Of a stretch of 64,000 nt of DNA, positions 1 to 9,528 are shown piece after piece. This stretch comes from Nostoc sp. B(2019) (lineage in GTDB: Bacteria > Cyanobacteriota > Cyanobacteriia > Cyanobacteriales > Nostocaceae). The notes beneath the pieces were generated by a model. That model was not told the origin of the DNA and searched no databases. It was given only the letters and a program-made list of their open reading frames with translations. A program made the position numbers and the translations under genes. The stretch's first letter is position 1; every line of letters starts with the position of its first letter. The stretch is from contig NZ_WVID01000002.1 of the NCBI RefSeq assembly GCF_010091925.1, forward strand, positions 1-64,000. Direction: 5' to 3'.

Positions 1-2
1 AA

Positions 3-776
3 CAACGGTGGGTAATTGTTGAAAGTCTTGCACGGATGCACTCTGATAAAAAGCAGCTTGAAAAGAAACTTGAGCAGTTGGATGCTAGCCTCTCAAAAGA
101 ATTATATGCTTTGTGTTCTCAAAGATTCCAGTGCGAAACGGATGCTCTGGCTGCTTGTGAGCGCTTCGCCAACAAGCTCAACTACCACTGTCTGGAGGAC
201 ATTAGAGTTGTTAAACATACTCACTATTCCCAAAAGGGACGACCGCGTAAAGATGCTCTATCTCAATTTAGTTATCAACTAACTGCCAGTTTGGTTCGTT
301 CCAAGACCAAAATTGAATCAGTAATGGTTGGTTTTGGCCGTTTTATCCTTGCCACAAATGTTACTGATATCCATCAACTCCCCACACAGCAAGTTTTACT
401 TGAATACAAGCAGCAACAATCTCCCGAACGTGGGTTTCGATTTTTAAAAGATCCTTTGTTTTTCACATCGAGCGTTTTTGTCAAGTCTCCTGAACGCGTA
501 GCTGCACTTGCTATGCTCATGGGTCTGTGTCTTTTAGTTTACAGCTTAGGTCAGAGACAATTACGTAAAACCTTAGTTGAGTCTGGAGAGACTGTCAAAA
601 ATCAACTCGGTAAACCTATTCAAACTCCTACCCTACGTTGGGTATTTCAATGTTTTCAAGACGTGCATTTATTAATCAACAATGGTCGTAAGCAAGTCGC
701 CAATCTGACACAACAACGAATTTGGATACTTCGTTTTCTCGGTACTGCCTGTGGTCGATATTATCTAGTGTGTTGA
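3..776 (+). mobile_element. IS1634-type transposase, C-terminal part (5' end outside window)
   Basis: The reading frame is open from the first bases of the window (it reads QRWVIVESLAR before the first internal ATG at 36), so this is the 3' part of a longer gene and not a gene starting at 36. A coiled-coil-like stretch (KKQLEKKLEQLDASLSKEL) is followed by a basic segment and a C-terminal end PTLRWVFQCFQDVHLL, the layout of IS1634-family (DUF4277-associated) transposases common in Nostocales. No clean terminal inverted repeat was identified between the stop codon and the glycosyltransferase start at 863. Whether the element is intact cannot be judged without upstream sequence. Confidence 0.7.
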
Positions 777-862
777 CCCGCTTTGTAATGCCTTGAGGTC
801 ATAATTCACGATTGTGACACTTCAAAGGGCGGAATGTAGGTTTTATACAAATCTCGTAAATT

Positions 863-1918
863 ATGCGAATAATACATATTTTGAACCACGTTCAAGAGAT
901 AGGTAACGGAATTGTAAATGTGGCTGTGGATCTTGCCTGTCTCCAAGCAAAAACTGGGCATGAAGTGGCAGTAGTTTCTGCTGGTGGAGAATACGAGGCA
1001 CTACTAGCTGTTTGTGGCGTCAAACACTACCACTTAGATCAGCAGAGAAACCCGATAAATATTATAAAAGCAGCTGTGCGTTATCGGGCGATCGCGGCAG
1101 AATTTCAACCGGATATCGTTCATGCTCACATGATGACGGGAATAGTCCTAGCAAGCTTTCTCAGATATGGATACAAGTATGCTTTGGTTTCCACAGTACA
1201 CAACGAATTTCAGCGTACCAGCCTGCTGATGAGTTTAGCTGACAGAGTAATTGCCGTCAGTAAGGCTGTGCAAGCGTCTATGGCACGGCGCGGTATCCCA
1301 GAAAACAAATTGCGGGTGGTATGCAACGGAACTCTAGGTAGTCCCCGCACCCGTCAACTACATGAGTATCCAACTTTACCATTACAGCGTCCGGCGATCG
1401 CTACCGTAGCCGGGATGTATAAACGTAAAGGAATTGCTGAGTTAATCGTCGCCTTTGAGCAAATTGCTTTAGATTTTCCTCAAGCGCATCTTTATCTAGT
1501 TGGAAATGGGCCTGATAGAGAGCTATTTGAGGCACAAGCACAAGCAACTTCTGTAGCAGGACGCATTCATTTTGAAGGCTTCCAACCGGAGCCTCAACGC
1601 TACCTAAAATCTTGTGACATATTTGTCCTCGCTTCTCACCGTGACCCCTGTCCCCTAGTACTTTCAGAAGCTAGAGAAGCTAGCGCCGCTATTATTGGCA
1701 CTCAAGTAGACGGGATTCCTGAAGCCTTGGAATATGGGCAAGCAGGTCTTTTAGTACCAGCAAAAGATAGTAAAGCTCTGGCTAAAGCATTAGTGCAATT
1801 ACTGAGTAATTCAGATACGTTGTATGAGTGGAAAAATCGGGCAAATCAAAACCTAGAGTGGCTCAATGTTGCCCGTGTGCATCAAGAAACACTTGCGGTG
1901 TATCGTGAATTAAGATAG
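863..1918 (+). CDS. Glycosyltransferase family 4 (GT-B fold)
   Basis: A 351-residue protein with the two-Rossmann-domain layout of GT4 enzymes. The N-terminal acceptor half starts MRIIHILNHVQEIGNG and contains DIVHAHMMTG and STVHNEF. The donor half begins near residue 180 (ATVAGMYKRKGIAELI) and holds LYLVGNGPDR and the ExxxxxxxE nucleotide-sugar region SEAREASAAIIGTQVDGIPE. Such enzymes transfer sugars to exopolysaccharide, lipopolysaccharide or glycolipid acceptors at the inner face of the membrane. It stands alone next to an IS fragment, with no polysaccharide cluster visible, so the acceptor is unknown. Confidence 0.85.
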   Translation: MRIIHILNHVQEIGNGIVNVAVDLACLQAKTGHEVAVVSAGGEYEALLAVCGVKHYHLDQQRNPINIIKAAVRYRAIAAEFQPDIVHAHMMTGIVLASFLRYGYKYALVSTVHNEFQRTSLLMSLADRVIAVSKAVQASMARRGIPENKLRVVCNGTLGSPRTRQLHEYPTLPLQRPAIATVAGMYKRKGIAELIVAFEQIALDFPQAHLYLVGNGPDRELFEAQAQATSVAGRIHFEGFQPEPQRYLKSCDIFVLASHRDPCPLVLSEAREASAAIIGTQVDGIPEALEYGQAGLLVPAKDSKALAKALVQLLSNSDTLYEWKNRANQNLEWLNVARVHQETLAVYRELR

Positions 1919-1966
1919 CTCTTAGGCATTTAATTTGCACATTGACTTGTGAGGATTGTCCTTAAT

Positions 1967-1998
1967 CATTAGTCATTCGAGTTGACAAATGACTAATG
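1967..1998. repeat. Inverted repeat of STRR-type heptamer sequence, terminator-like
   Basis: Arms 1967-1977 (CATTAGTCATT) and 1988-1998 (AATGACTAATG) are perfectly complementary with a 10-nt loop. It sits between two convergent genes (ends 1918 and 2044), so it could stop transcription from both sides. The arm sequence is the ATGACTA heptamer that recurs throughout the window. Confidence 0.55.
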
Positions 1999-2043
1999 AC
2001 ATTAAAAAATTGTGCCTTTCTCAGCCCTGTCAAGAGTTGCAAA

Positions 2044-2703
2044 TTACTTGAGTTTACGCTTTAGTTTAAAAGCTACAACTGAGATGCCAAAAGCTAATGT
2101 ACCTAAAATGTCAGTTGGCTCTGGAACGGCATTGTAATAGCTACTCACCCGGATGGGCCCATCTTGATCCGCTGGTAGGGGTGGTGCTGCTGGAATAATT
2201 CCACCACCTGGAGACAGATTAGGCTGGGTAGAGAATAGATTGTAAAACACAGTATTGTTAGGGATAACGCCACCACTATAGGTGATGACGTTATCTTTAA
2301 TCGTAACGTTTGCAAATATATCCTCTAGACCAGGAGTATTAGAGAAACCAATTTTCCCATCTCCATCTGCGTCTCCCCATTTCACTGGCTCATTAGCAAA
2401 TGCTGGAGTAGAATCTGGATTACTATACGAAAGCGTTTCTAATTCAAAAACTAGGCTTGCTATATCCCGCCCAGTAGCATTTAGTAAGTTATTAGCTCTA
2501 TCTGGAACACCATATCTTATTATTTGTCCAGGGTGTATATCTGGCCCAAGGCTTCTTGGGTCTCTGGTTTGGAGTATGTCTTCATTGACGGTTGTCACGA
2601 TGGGTTCTACCAAGATGACAGCTCTTGCTGGTGTCAAAGACGAAAAACTAATTCCTGCTGCGCCTAGAACAGACAGTGCTATTTTGGTTGCTATTGTATT
2701 CAT
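2044..2703 (-). CDS. PEP-CTERM sorting-domain protein
   Basis: A 219-residue exported protein. Residues 1-28 form a Sec signal peptide ending near PARA. The C-terminus has the sorting signal: VPEPTDILG, then a hydrophobic helix and a basic tail KLKRKLK. By family knowledge such tails are recognised by an exosortase (cyanobacterial EpsH/XrtB type) and the protein goes to the cell surface or matrix. The middle contains an Asp-rich patch DADGDGKIGF that could bind calcium (inference). No exosortase gene is nearby. It converges on the glycosyltransferase gene. Confidence 0.8.
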   Translation of the reverse strand: MNTIATKIALSVLGAAGISFSSLTPARAVILVEPIVTTVNEDILQTRDPRSLGPDIHPGQIIRYGVPDRANNLLNATGRDIASLVFELETLSYSNPDSTPAFANEPVKWGDADGDGKIGFSNTPGLEDIFANVTIKDNVITYSGGVIPNNTVFYNLFSTQPNLSPGGGIIPAAPPLPADQDGPIRVSSYYNAVPEPTDILGTLAFGISVVAFKLKRKLK

Positions 2704-3072
2704 GTTCTCTCTTCTTTATATGGATTGAAAGAATGTTATGGCGTGTGAGTGAAATCAAACAGCAAATACTCACATTTCAACCGCTTTTTATCTAGCAGAT
2801 ACTTTGGGTTGAGGGTGTTTACTTATTTAGTTGATATCTACTCATAGGTAGATTTATAAAGCAATTCTGATAATGCTTTATCAACATAACCAGTAATTTT
2901 ACGGAATCTTTATCAAAAATCTAAATTAGAACTTATATATTGACAGACTGGGCAATATGTGAATTTAAAAATTTGATTTATATCCTTAGTATGCAATTAT
3001 GCTGAGTAAGCGTAGGCATAGCCAAACCCAGGCATCGCTCAAGTCTCTTACATAAATGCTTAATAGTAATTA
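2704..3072. other. Divergent intergenic region
   Basis: AT-rich spacer between two divergent genes for exported proteins (PEP-CTERM protein and the gene at 3073). It must hold both promoters. A TTGACA is visible at about 2940-2945 but no convincing -10 follows. A short segment at 3003-3045 resembles the GC-richer dispersed repeats of the window. Nothing else was recognised. Confidence 0.4.
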
Positions 3073-3699
3073 ATGAAAAAGAAAATTTGTTTTACAACTA
3101 TTGCCGCGATCGCGGTCTTTAGTGCTGGTCTAGTTACTGCAAACAATACAATCAATTCCTTAGCACAAAGTACTGAAAATGTTGAGGGTTTGACAGTTAT
3201 AAGAACACAGGGAAGTATTATTGTACCGAAAGATGTAGAGGATTTAATTGCAAAATCAGATATTATCGCTATTGGAAAACCAACCCAAGCGATCGCCCAA
3301 AGTAAACCTTTAATTCAAAGTAATGGGGGTTACATCACTGAAGCGATTTCCCAAACTGAATTTAAAGTACAACGTGTTCTCAAAGGTGCGTCATACTCTG
3401 ACACGCTATTAATAGGACAACAAGCAGCTATAGTTCCAGACAAGAACACTACTAAAACTTTCCTCCAGGTATTTGACGACTATCAACAACTAATCAAAAA
3501 TGCGAAATACATTCTTTTCCTTAAGAAAGGTTTGAATGGTAGTCAATTATATTTTCCTGTAGGGGTTTATTACGGCAAATTCAATATTGATGGCACAGAC
3601 CAAGCTGAAAATAAAATAGAAAATTCAGATTTTAAGTTGATACGAAAAGACGTATTTGAGAGATTTAAGGAGATTATAAACCAGACGTTAGCTAGTTAA
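3073..3699 (+). CDS. Exported protein of unknown function
   Basis: A 208-residue protein with a clear signal peptide (MKKKICFTTIAAIAVFSAGL, cleavage probably after SLAQS near residue 32). The mature part has features of a soluble beta-rich domain (TEFKVQRVLKG, KNAKYILFLKKG, YFPVGVYYGKFNI). The pattern 'SDIIAIGKPTQA...TEFKVQRVLKG...YILFLKK' is seen in small periplasmic bacterial proteins without assigned role. I do not recognise a named family. HIP1-like GCGATCGC sites are inside the gene, so it looks native. Confidence 0.65.
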   Translation: MKKKICFTTIAAIAVFSAGLVTANNTINSLAQSTENVEGLTVIRTQGSIIVPKDVEDLIAKSDIIAIGKPTQAIAQSKPLIQSNGGYITEAISQTEFKVQRVLKGASYSDTLLIGQQAAIVPDKNTTKTFLQVFDDYQQLIKNAKYILFLKKGLNGSQLYFPVGVYYGKFNIDGTDQAENKIENSDFKLIRKDVFERFKEIINQTLAS

Positions 3700-3839
3700 C
3701 GATGCTACAAGCTTTACTTGCTTTCAAGTAAACAGCTTGATATTGTTTAATAACTGTTTTAAATATTGTATGAGCTGATGTGCGTCTAGATTGTAAATTT
3801 TTGCATTCAGACCGTCCTTCATCATTGGTCATCTGTCCT

Positions 3840-3910
3840 TTGAAATACAAATGACTAATGACCAATGACCAATGACAACCCTTACCCTTTACCCTTTAAC
3901 CTTTTCCCAA
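3840..3910. repeat. Tandem heptanucleotide repeats (STRR)
   Basis: Two heptamer families follow each other: ATGACTA/ATGACCA units (about 3848-3876) and TACCCTT/TAACCTT units (about 3882-3906). They occupy the spacer downstream of the exported protein and of the RND gene. Similar units occur in many other spacers of this window. Confidence 0.7.
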
Positions 3911-3985
3911 ACCTCAAAGAAAGATATTAGGCTCATCCAAACGGTATTGGAGAAAAGGGTATTGCCTTAATCCTTAATCAGGGAT

Positions 3986-6900
3986 TCAAATAAATTTTTT
4001 GGTAAATCCACGCAACCAGATTAATATCGGTTTCGCCCAATTCCCACCGAACAAATCGTGCAGCAGAGTATAAAAGCAGGGAATGATAAACAGTGTCAGA
4101 AGGGTTGCTAAAGACAAACCGGAAAACACCACCACGCCCAATGGTTGCAGAAATTCTGAGCCTTCGCCAATTCCCAACGCTAGGGGGAACATACCTAAAA
4201 CAGTGGTAATGGTAGTCATTAACACTGGACGTAAGCGTTGAGGAGCAGCCTTCAAAATCGCCGTTTTCCGATCAACCTTTTCCCGTTCCAGAATTTGATT
4301 CGCTAATTCCACCATGATGATGGCGTTGTTAACTACAATACCCACCAGTAATACTGCACCGACGATTACTGTTGCGCCAATGGCAGTTTTGGTAATATAA
4401 AGCCCGAAAATACCCCCAGCTAGGGCTAGCGGGATGGTAAACATAATTACCAGCGGGTCAATTAGGGAATTGTATTGCACCGCCATCACCACAAAGACTA
4501 AAAAGGCAGCTAATGCACCTAAGAGCTGGAGAGAGCCTTGCAGTTGTTGATTAGATTCGGCTGCCGAACTGGGTAAAATAGTAACGCCTTCAGGTAAATC
4601 TAGGCTTTCCAGTACTGTACTCACCTGTTCTAGAGCGCCACTAAGGCTAGCTCCCTCAGTTAAATTGCCAGCAATCAAGAAAACTTGACGTTGATTAATC
4701 CGTTGAACTTCTCCAGGAGCTTGTCCTTCGACAATTTTCGCAACATCGCTCAAGCGAACTTGGCGATTGTTGTCTACAAACAAAGGCAACCTCTCTAATT
4801 GAGAAGGTGTTTGCACCGATGTTTCATTTAACTGCACTCGCACATCAACTAAACGGTTGCCGCGTTGTAGCTGAGTTGGTGTACTGCCTTCGAGTGCGGT
4901 CTGAATTGTTTGCCCAATATCTGTAGTAGTTAAGCCCAAAGCAGAAACTCGCTCCCAGTCAGGAAGAATCTGAATTTCTGGTTGGCGATCGTCTGCATCG
5001 GGACGGAATCTCGCTTGAGTGACTTGTTCTTCCAAGGCTGCTAGTACCTGACGGCCTGCTTGTTGTAGAACATTTTCGTCATTTCCCTGAAGAATTACAT
5101 CAACATCAGCGCCACGTACTGGAGAGTTGCTGAGAATCAAACCCCGCACTTGACCGGGGGAAAGACGCAGGCGAATTCCTGCTAAATTTAGCTTGTTAAA
5201 CTCCTGGGTAACTCGTTCTACATAAGCTTCCACATCTGTACCCTGTTTCAGGGTAATGGTACTGGAGCCGCGTAAAGCATTCTCACTGGTATTGCTCCCA
5301 AAAAGAGCACCACCAGATGTTGAGAAAACATACTCTGTTTCTGGCTGTTTGCGGATCAGCTCATCCGTCGCAGCCATCACTTTTCGGTTAGTTTCTAAAG
5401 GTGTACCGGGAGGAAACTGAGCATTGAAGTTAGCTTGTCCAGTGTTGATCCGGGGAAGAATTTCTTGAGGAATTTGGGGAGCCATCCACAAACTACCACC
5501 GCCAAAAAGGATAAGAGCGATCGCTACCGTCACTAATCGCCAGCGTAATATCACAGCTAAAAAACTGCCGTATCCTCTCGTAGAAGCCTCAAAGCGGTCA
5601 TTAAACTTCCGCAATAGCCAAAATTGGCTCAAACGGCTGGAAAAGCGCCATGCCAACATCCTGGAGGCGAGCATGGGAACAACGGTAATCGCAATCAAAA
5701 TTGAAGCCGCTACGGAAAAGGTGATGGTGAGAATTAACTCATTGAATAGTAGTGCTATGAAGCCACCGATGAGCAGAAACGGCAATACTGCTACTAAGTT
5801 CGTACTGGTGGAAGCAACTAAAGCTGATTCCACTTCTTGACTACTTTGTTCCGCCTGAGAAATTAATTGCTGCGAATTCAAGCGGGTTTTCGTATCTTTG
5901 CCAGGAGTCATACCAGCACCCTCGGCAATATTCTCCAACATGACGATGGAGTTATCCACTACAATACCAACGCCCAGCGCCAAACCACCCAAGCTAAAAA
6001 CGTTAAGGGATAAGCCGAATAGCCCCATGAAGATGATGGCGGCTAGGGTTGCTAAGGGGATAGCAAAGACGATGATAAAAGTTTGCCGCAAGGAACCAAG
6101 AAATAGGAGGACGGCGATCGCGGCTAGTGCTGTGCCGATTAACCCAGAACTGGTAACATTCGAGATGGAATTGCGGATAAACCGCGACTCATCCAAGGTA
6201 GGTGTAAGAATTGTTCCTTCGGGAATTACATTAGATTGCCGGAGTTCTTCTATCCGTTTTTTCACACCCTCAACAACGTTGATGGTGTTAGCATCTGGCT
6301 GCTTTTGGATGCTGACTTTTACAGCTTGTTGCCCGTTAAGTAAGACGAACACTCTTTGTTGTTCTGAGCCATCAATGACTTTGGCAAAGTCCCGCAAGTA
6401 GACGCGGCGATTGGGGACTGGGGACTGGGTACTGGTGACTGGTGACTGGGTACTGGAAGCCGAGGAAGCAGGGGTAGGAGAGGAGACTTCAAAAGAAAGA
6501 TTGCTGATTTCATCGGCATCTTGGAAGCGCCCGACGGTACGAGTTAACGGTTCAGAATCTTGCCCCAAAATCCGACCGCCAGAGATATCGACGTTGCGAT
6601 CTCTGAGTTGATCTAGCACATCGGTCAAACCTACACCCAAAGCTTGCAAGCGATCTAGATCAATATTGACCCTAACTTCTTCTTGAACTCCGCCCGATAC
6701 GTCTACCCCTGCGACTCCAGGTACAACACTCAGTTCACGGGCTAGTTCTTCTTCGGCAAAAACGCGTAAATCAACGCCTTCTAAGGAGGGGGAAGTTAAT
6801 GCTACTTCGTAAACTGGTAACTGGGAAGGATCAACTTTGAATAAGCGCGGTTCTTCAATGGTGTCTGGTAAAGTGCTTCTAGCTCTGTTAAAGGCAGCTG

Positions 6901-7252
6901 TGGCATCGTTTAAGGCTTGATCAATGTTACCTCCCGTTTGAAAGTACAGATCCAAATTTACCTGTCCCTCACGAGTTTGGGAAAAAATTTGGATCACGCC
7001 TTCAGTAGCGGCAAAAGCTTCTTCTAAAGGCCTTGTCACTTCATCAACTGCTACCTCTGGAGAAATTCCAGGTGCTTGTACCCGCACCCCAATTCGGGGA
7101 TAGGTGATTGATGGTAGCAAATCTACAGGTAGCTTGAGAACAAAAAATACACCCAGGACTATCACTGCTAGGGTGAGCATGAGTGTGCCGATGTGTTGGC
7201 GGATTGATATGGCACTAATACTAAATCCGCCGCCGTTCTTAACTTGCTGCAT
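3986..7252 (-). CDS. RND-family efflux transporter (AcrB/HAE1-like) inner-membrane pump
   Basis: A 1088-residue transporter with the duplicated RND layout: TM1 near residues 19-40 (LMLTLAVIVLGVFFVLKL), a periplasmic loop to about 365, TM2-6, then a second half starting near 575 with the same pattern. The TM4 motif GVGIVVDNSIVMLENI keeps one proton-relay Asp where AcrB has two (VDD); this variant is common outside proteobacteria. It would export hydrophobic compounds or metals using proton motive force. It forms a transcription unit with the membrane-fusion protein upstream (starting 8918, 112-bp spacer). An outer-membrane TolC partner is not adjacent. Oddity: six tandem heptamers are embedded in frame around residues 266-281. 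Confidence 0.92.
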   Translation of the reverse strand: MQQVKNGGGFSISAISIRQHIGTLMLTLAVIVLGVFFVLKLPVDLLPSITYPRIGVRVQAPGISPEVAVDEVTRPLEEAFAATEGVIQIFSQTREGQVNLDLYFQTGGNIDQALNDATAAFNRARSTLPDTIEEPRLFKVDPSQLPVYEVALTSPSLEGVDLRVFAEEELARELSVVPGVAGVDVSGGVQEEVRVNIDLDRLQALGVGLTDVLDQLRDRNVDISGGRILGQDSEPLTRTVGRFQDADEISNLSFEVSSPTPASSASSTQSPVTSTQSPVPNRRVYLRDFAKVIDGSEQQRVFVLLNGQQAVKVSIQKQPDANTINVVEGVKKRIEELRQSNVIPEGTILTPTLDESRFIRNSISNVTSSGLIGTALAAIAVLLFLGSLRQTFIIVFAIPLATLAAIIFMGLFGLSLNVFSLGGLALGVGIVVDNSIVMLENIAEGAGMTPGKDTKTRLNSQQLISQAEQSSQEVESALVASTSTNLVAVLPFLLIGGFIALLFNELILTITFSVAASILIAITVVPMLASRMLAWRFSSRLSQFWLLRKFNDRFEASTRGYGSFLAVILRWRLVTVAIALILFGGGSLWMAPQIPQEILPRINTGQANFNAQFPPGTPLETNRKVMAATDELIRKQPETEYVFSTSGGALFGSNTSENALRGSSTITLKQGTDVEAYVERVTQEFNKLNLAGIRLRLSPGQVRGLILSNSPVRGADVDVILQGNDENVLQQAGRQVLAALEEQVTQARFRPDADDRQPEIQILPDWERVSALGLTTTDIGQTIQTALEGSTPTQLQRGNRLVDVRVQLNETSVQTPSQLERLPLFVDNNRQVRLSDVAKIVEGQAPGEVQRINQRQVFLIAGNLTEGASLSGALEQVSTVLESLDLPEGVTILPSSAAESNQQLQGSLQLLGALAAFLVFVVMAVQYNSLIDPLVIMFTIPLALAGGIFGLYITKTAIGATVIVGAVLLVGIVVNNAIIMVELANQILEREKVDRKTAILKAAPQRLRPVLMTTITTVLGMFPLALGIGEGSEFLQPLGVVVFSGLSLATLLTLFIIPCFYTLLHDLFGGNWAKPILIWLRGFTKKFI
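6413..6454. repeat. Six tandem STRR heptamers inside the RND gene
   Basis: On the + strand the units are GGGGACT, GGGGACT, GGGTACT, GGTGACT, GGTGACT, GGGTACT, in perfect 7-nt register. Six units total 42 nt, a multiple of three, so the reading frame is kept. In the protein they encode a low-complexity TQSPV-type stretch (residues about 266-281) in the first periplasmic loop, just before RRVYLRDFAKV. Confidence 0.9.
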
Positions 7253-7364
7253 TACTATCGCTGTGCTCCAATTAAAAATGCTAAATTACCGAAGTTCTCA
7301 AAACCGGAAACCGACCATCAAACTTCTCTCAAAATTCAAAAAGAATTTTTAATCTTGCAATTTT

Positions 7365-8918
7365 TTATTGTGAATTCCCTCTAGGGGCTGACTCCGCTGT
7401 TTCAGAAATAATCGATAAACGTACAGCGGCTCCATCCTTTAAAGGTTGACCACTGCGAACTACATAGCGTTCTCCCGGCTGCAAACCAGATAAAATTTCT
7501 ACTTTGCCATCACCTCTGTTCCCTAATGTGACAGCACGCGCCGCCACTTTCGTCTCGCCTTCTGTGTCTTGTACCACAAATAGTGTGCCTGTCCGGTTTT
7601 CTGCCGTGGTATTGGATGCATTGGACGGGGGAGAGGACTGCTTTACGTTTCTTTGTGTCTGCCCTGTACTGTTGGAGTTTTTGTTAGCTGCTTTCTGAAT
7701 AGCTGCTTGCGACACTACTACTCGCTGTGGTGTCTGGTTTTCAAAGTTGACTCGCGCCAGTAGCCCGCTGCCAATTTTTCCATCATTGTTGGGAATCACT
7801 ACTTCCACTGGTATCAAGCGAGCCGTGGCATCCGCTGCGGGGGAAATACGCGTAACTCTGCCCATTAATTTTTGATTGGGGTAGGCATCTAAACGGACTT
7901 GCACAGATTGCCCAACCTGAATTTGTGCCAGTTCTAATTCAGAGACTTGAACAACGACTTTGACCCGATTAAAGTCGCCAATTTTCAAGACTTCACTACC
8001 TGCTTGCAGAAGATTACCCGGTTCTGTCACCCTTTCTGTGACTACACCGTTGATGGGGGATGTTAACCGAGCATAAGATCTGCGTTCTTTAGTTTGGGCA
8101 ACCAATGCCTGTTGGGCAACTACTCTGCCTTGGGCAGCAGCGACAGCTTGCTGTTCTGTACGGACTTGCTCTTGAGCTGCTCGTAGTGCTTGGGCAGCCG
8201 TTTGGGCTTCAGTACGCGCTTGTTGAGCTGTTTGTTCAGCGATCGCACCTTGTTTGAATAGTTTCTGCTGTCGTTCTGAGTCTGCCTGAGCTTGTACTAC
8301 TTCTAGCCGCGCCCGTTCAACGGAAGCACGGGCATTGCTTACCTGATTGCTTGCCCTAGCTACTTCTGATTTGAGGGCTGCTAGTTCTGCTTCTGCTTGC
8401 TTTAATTCTGTCAACAGGATGGCATCATCTAACTGTCCGACGTTTTGCCCTCGCTTAACTGTATCGCCGACATCTAGGTTTAAAGCCAATAGTCTGGCTT
8501 CTACTTGCGATCGCAGCGACACAATGCGGAATGGTGTGGTATTACCTGTATACTCTGGTTGTTTTTCTAGTACATCAGTTCGAGCGATCGCTACATCCAC
8601 AGGCGTTGCACCGCGACTACGCTCACCACCAGGATTCTGAGATTGTGCCCCGGCTGATTCTTTGGGTAGCGCCCCGCAACTTGCTGTCAATACTCCTATG
8701 CCCAGCAAACAGGGAATCAATAAGATGGATGTCAAATGGGAAGATACAGAAACAAAGAAATACTGGAACCTAGGTAAAGTGTTAACACAACTATTTACGT
8801 CTGCAACAGCCGCGTCAGTTTTCGCAGCTGAATCTAATTGGGTATTGATTACCTGATTAGCAGCTGCTAAAGCTGATGTTTTCGCCTGCTTATGCGGCTT
8901 ATTTCCGTCCAAAATCAT
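7365..8918 (-). CDS. RND efflux membrane-fusion (periplasmic adaptor) lipoprotein
   Basis: A 517-residue HlyD/AcrA-type adaptor. A hydrophobic segment (about 62-80) ends in a lipobox LTASC, with Cys81 the likely lipidated residue. After it come a biotinyl-lipoyl-like half (RIVSLRSQVEARLLALNLDVGDTVKRGQ), a long coiled-coil hairpin rich in Ala/Gln/Glu (about 175-275), the second lipoyl half (ARLTSPINGVVTERVTEPGNLLQAG) and the beta-barrel (VRLDAYPNQKLMGRVTRI). It bridges the RND pump (3986-7252) to an outer-membrane channel. The roughly 60 residues before the signal segment are unusual. No in-frame ATG or GTG was found nearer the lipobox, so either the N-terminus is long or translation starts at a TTG. 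Confidence 0.88.
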   Translation of the reverse strand: MILDGNKPHKQAKTSALAAANQVINTQLDSAAKTDAAVADVNSCVNTLPRFQYFFVSVSSHLTSILLIPCLLGIGVLTASCGALPKESAGAQSQNPGGERSRGATPVDVAIARTDVLEKQPEYTGNTTPFRIVSLRSQVEARLLALNLDVGDTVKRGQNVGQLDDAILLTELKQAEAELAALKSEVARASNQVSNARASVERARLEVVQAQADSERQQKLFKQGAIAEQTAQQARTEAQTAAQALRAAQEQVRTEQQAVAAAQGRVVAQQALVAQTKERRSYARLTSPINGVVTERVTEPGNLLQAGSEVLKIGDFNRVKVVVQVSELELAQIQVGQSVQVRLDAYPNQKLMGRVTRISPAADATARLIPVEVVIPNNDGKIGSGLLARVNFENQTPQRVVVSQAAIQKAANKNSNSTGQTQRNVKQSSPPSNASNTTAENRTGTLFVVQDTEGETKVAARAVTLGNRGDGKVEILSGLQPGERYVVRSGQPLKDGAAVRLSIISETAESAPRGNSQ

Positions 8919-8932
8919 TTACTTTTCTCCTA

Positions 8933-8986
8933 TTGGGGAGTTTCTGGGTTATACAGCCGTTGGGGAGTTTTTGGGTTATACAGCCG
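8933..8986. repeat. 27-bp tandem direct repeat, two copies
   Basis: Units 8933-8959 and 8960-8986 are identical except for one base (TTTCTGGG versus TTTTTGGG). They lie 15 nt upstream of the adaptor-protein start codon (minus strand), where a 5' leader or operator would be. Confidence 0.8.
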
Positions 8987-9528
8987 TGTATTACCAAGTA
9001 ATTCTGAGCAAGCAATTCTAAAAGATACAATTAATGGAAAACAAAAGTTCCACGATTATATCTCTTAACTTTTCTGTATCAGAAATTACTATTTTTTTAA
9101 AACTCAAAAAAATCTCACTACTGTAGTGCTTACGCGGAGGTAAACAATCTTCTTGCAGACGTTGTAATTATTAGCTTAGTATAAATATTTTTTACTTTAT
9201 TGACATCTACCCCTAGGAGAACACCTGTAATACCTAAAGATATGGGACTTTTTTGTCTTAGCTTTTAAAATTGCTAGTATCAAATAATTATATTTATTTT
9301 TAGATACTCACATTTAATATAGCAAAAAGACTAATACTTTTCCCTCCTAAAGTAATATATTAAGAATATTAAAGATAAATTGCTTTTTCAACGCCATAAT
9401 GTAGATAAACTCAAGTTTTTCTTCGGCCCCTTGCATATATGGCAAAGAACAGGCTGATATGTTTAACAGCAACTAGAGCAATTAACTTTTGCCAGAATTC
9501 TATTTACTTTAGGTGAGGAAAGTTACGA
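8987..9528. other. Intergenic region between RND operon and bilin lyase
   Basis: A spacer of about 540 bp between divergent genes, strongly AT-rich. It must carry the promoters of the efflux unit (minus) and of the bilin lyase (plus). No RNA gene, protein-coding remnant or known operator was recognised apart from the tandem repeat at its left edge. Confidence 0.4.

Noticed and set aside
3840-3910. Tandem repeats considered as a CRISPR array
   Set aside because: Units are 7 nt with no spacers, so it is STRR-type repeat. No CRISPR array was seen anywhere in the window.
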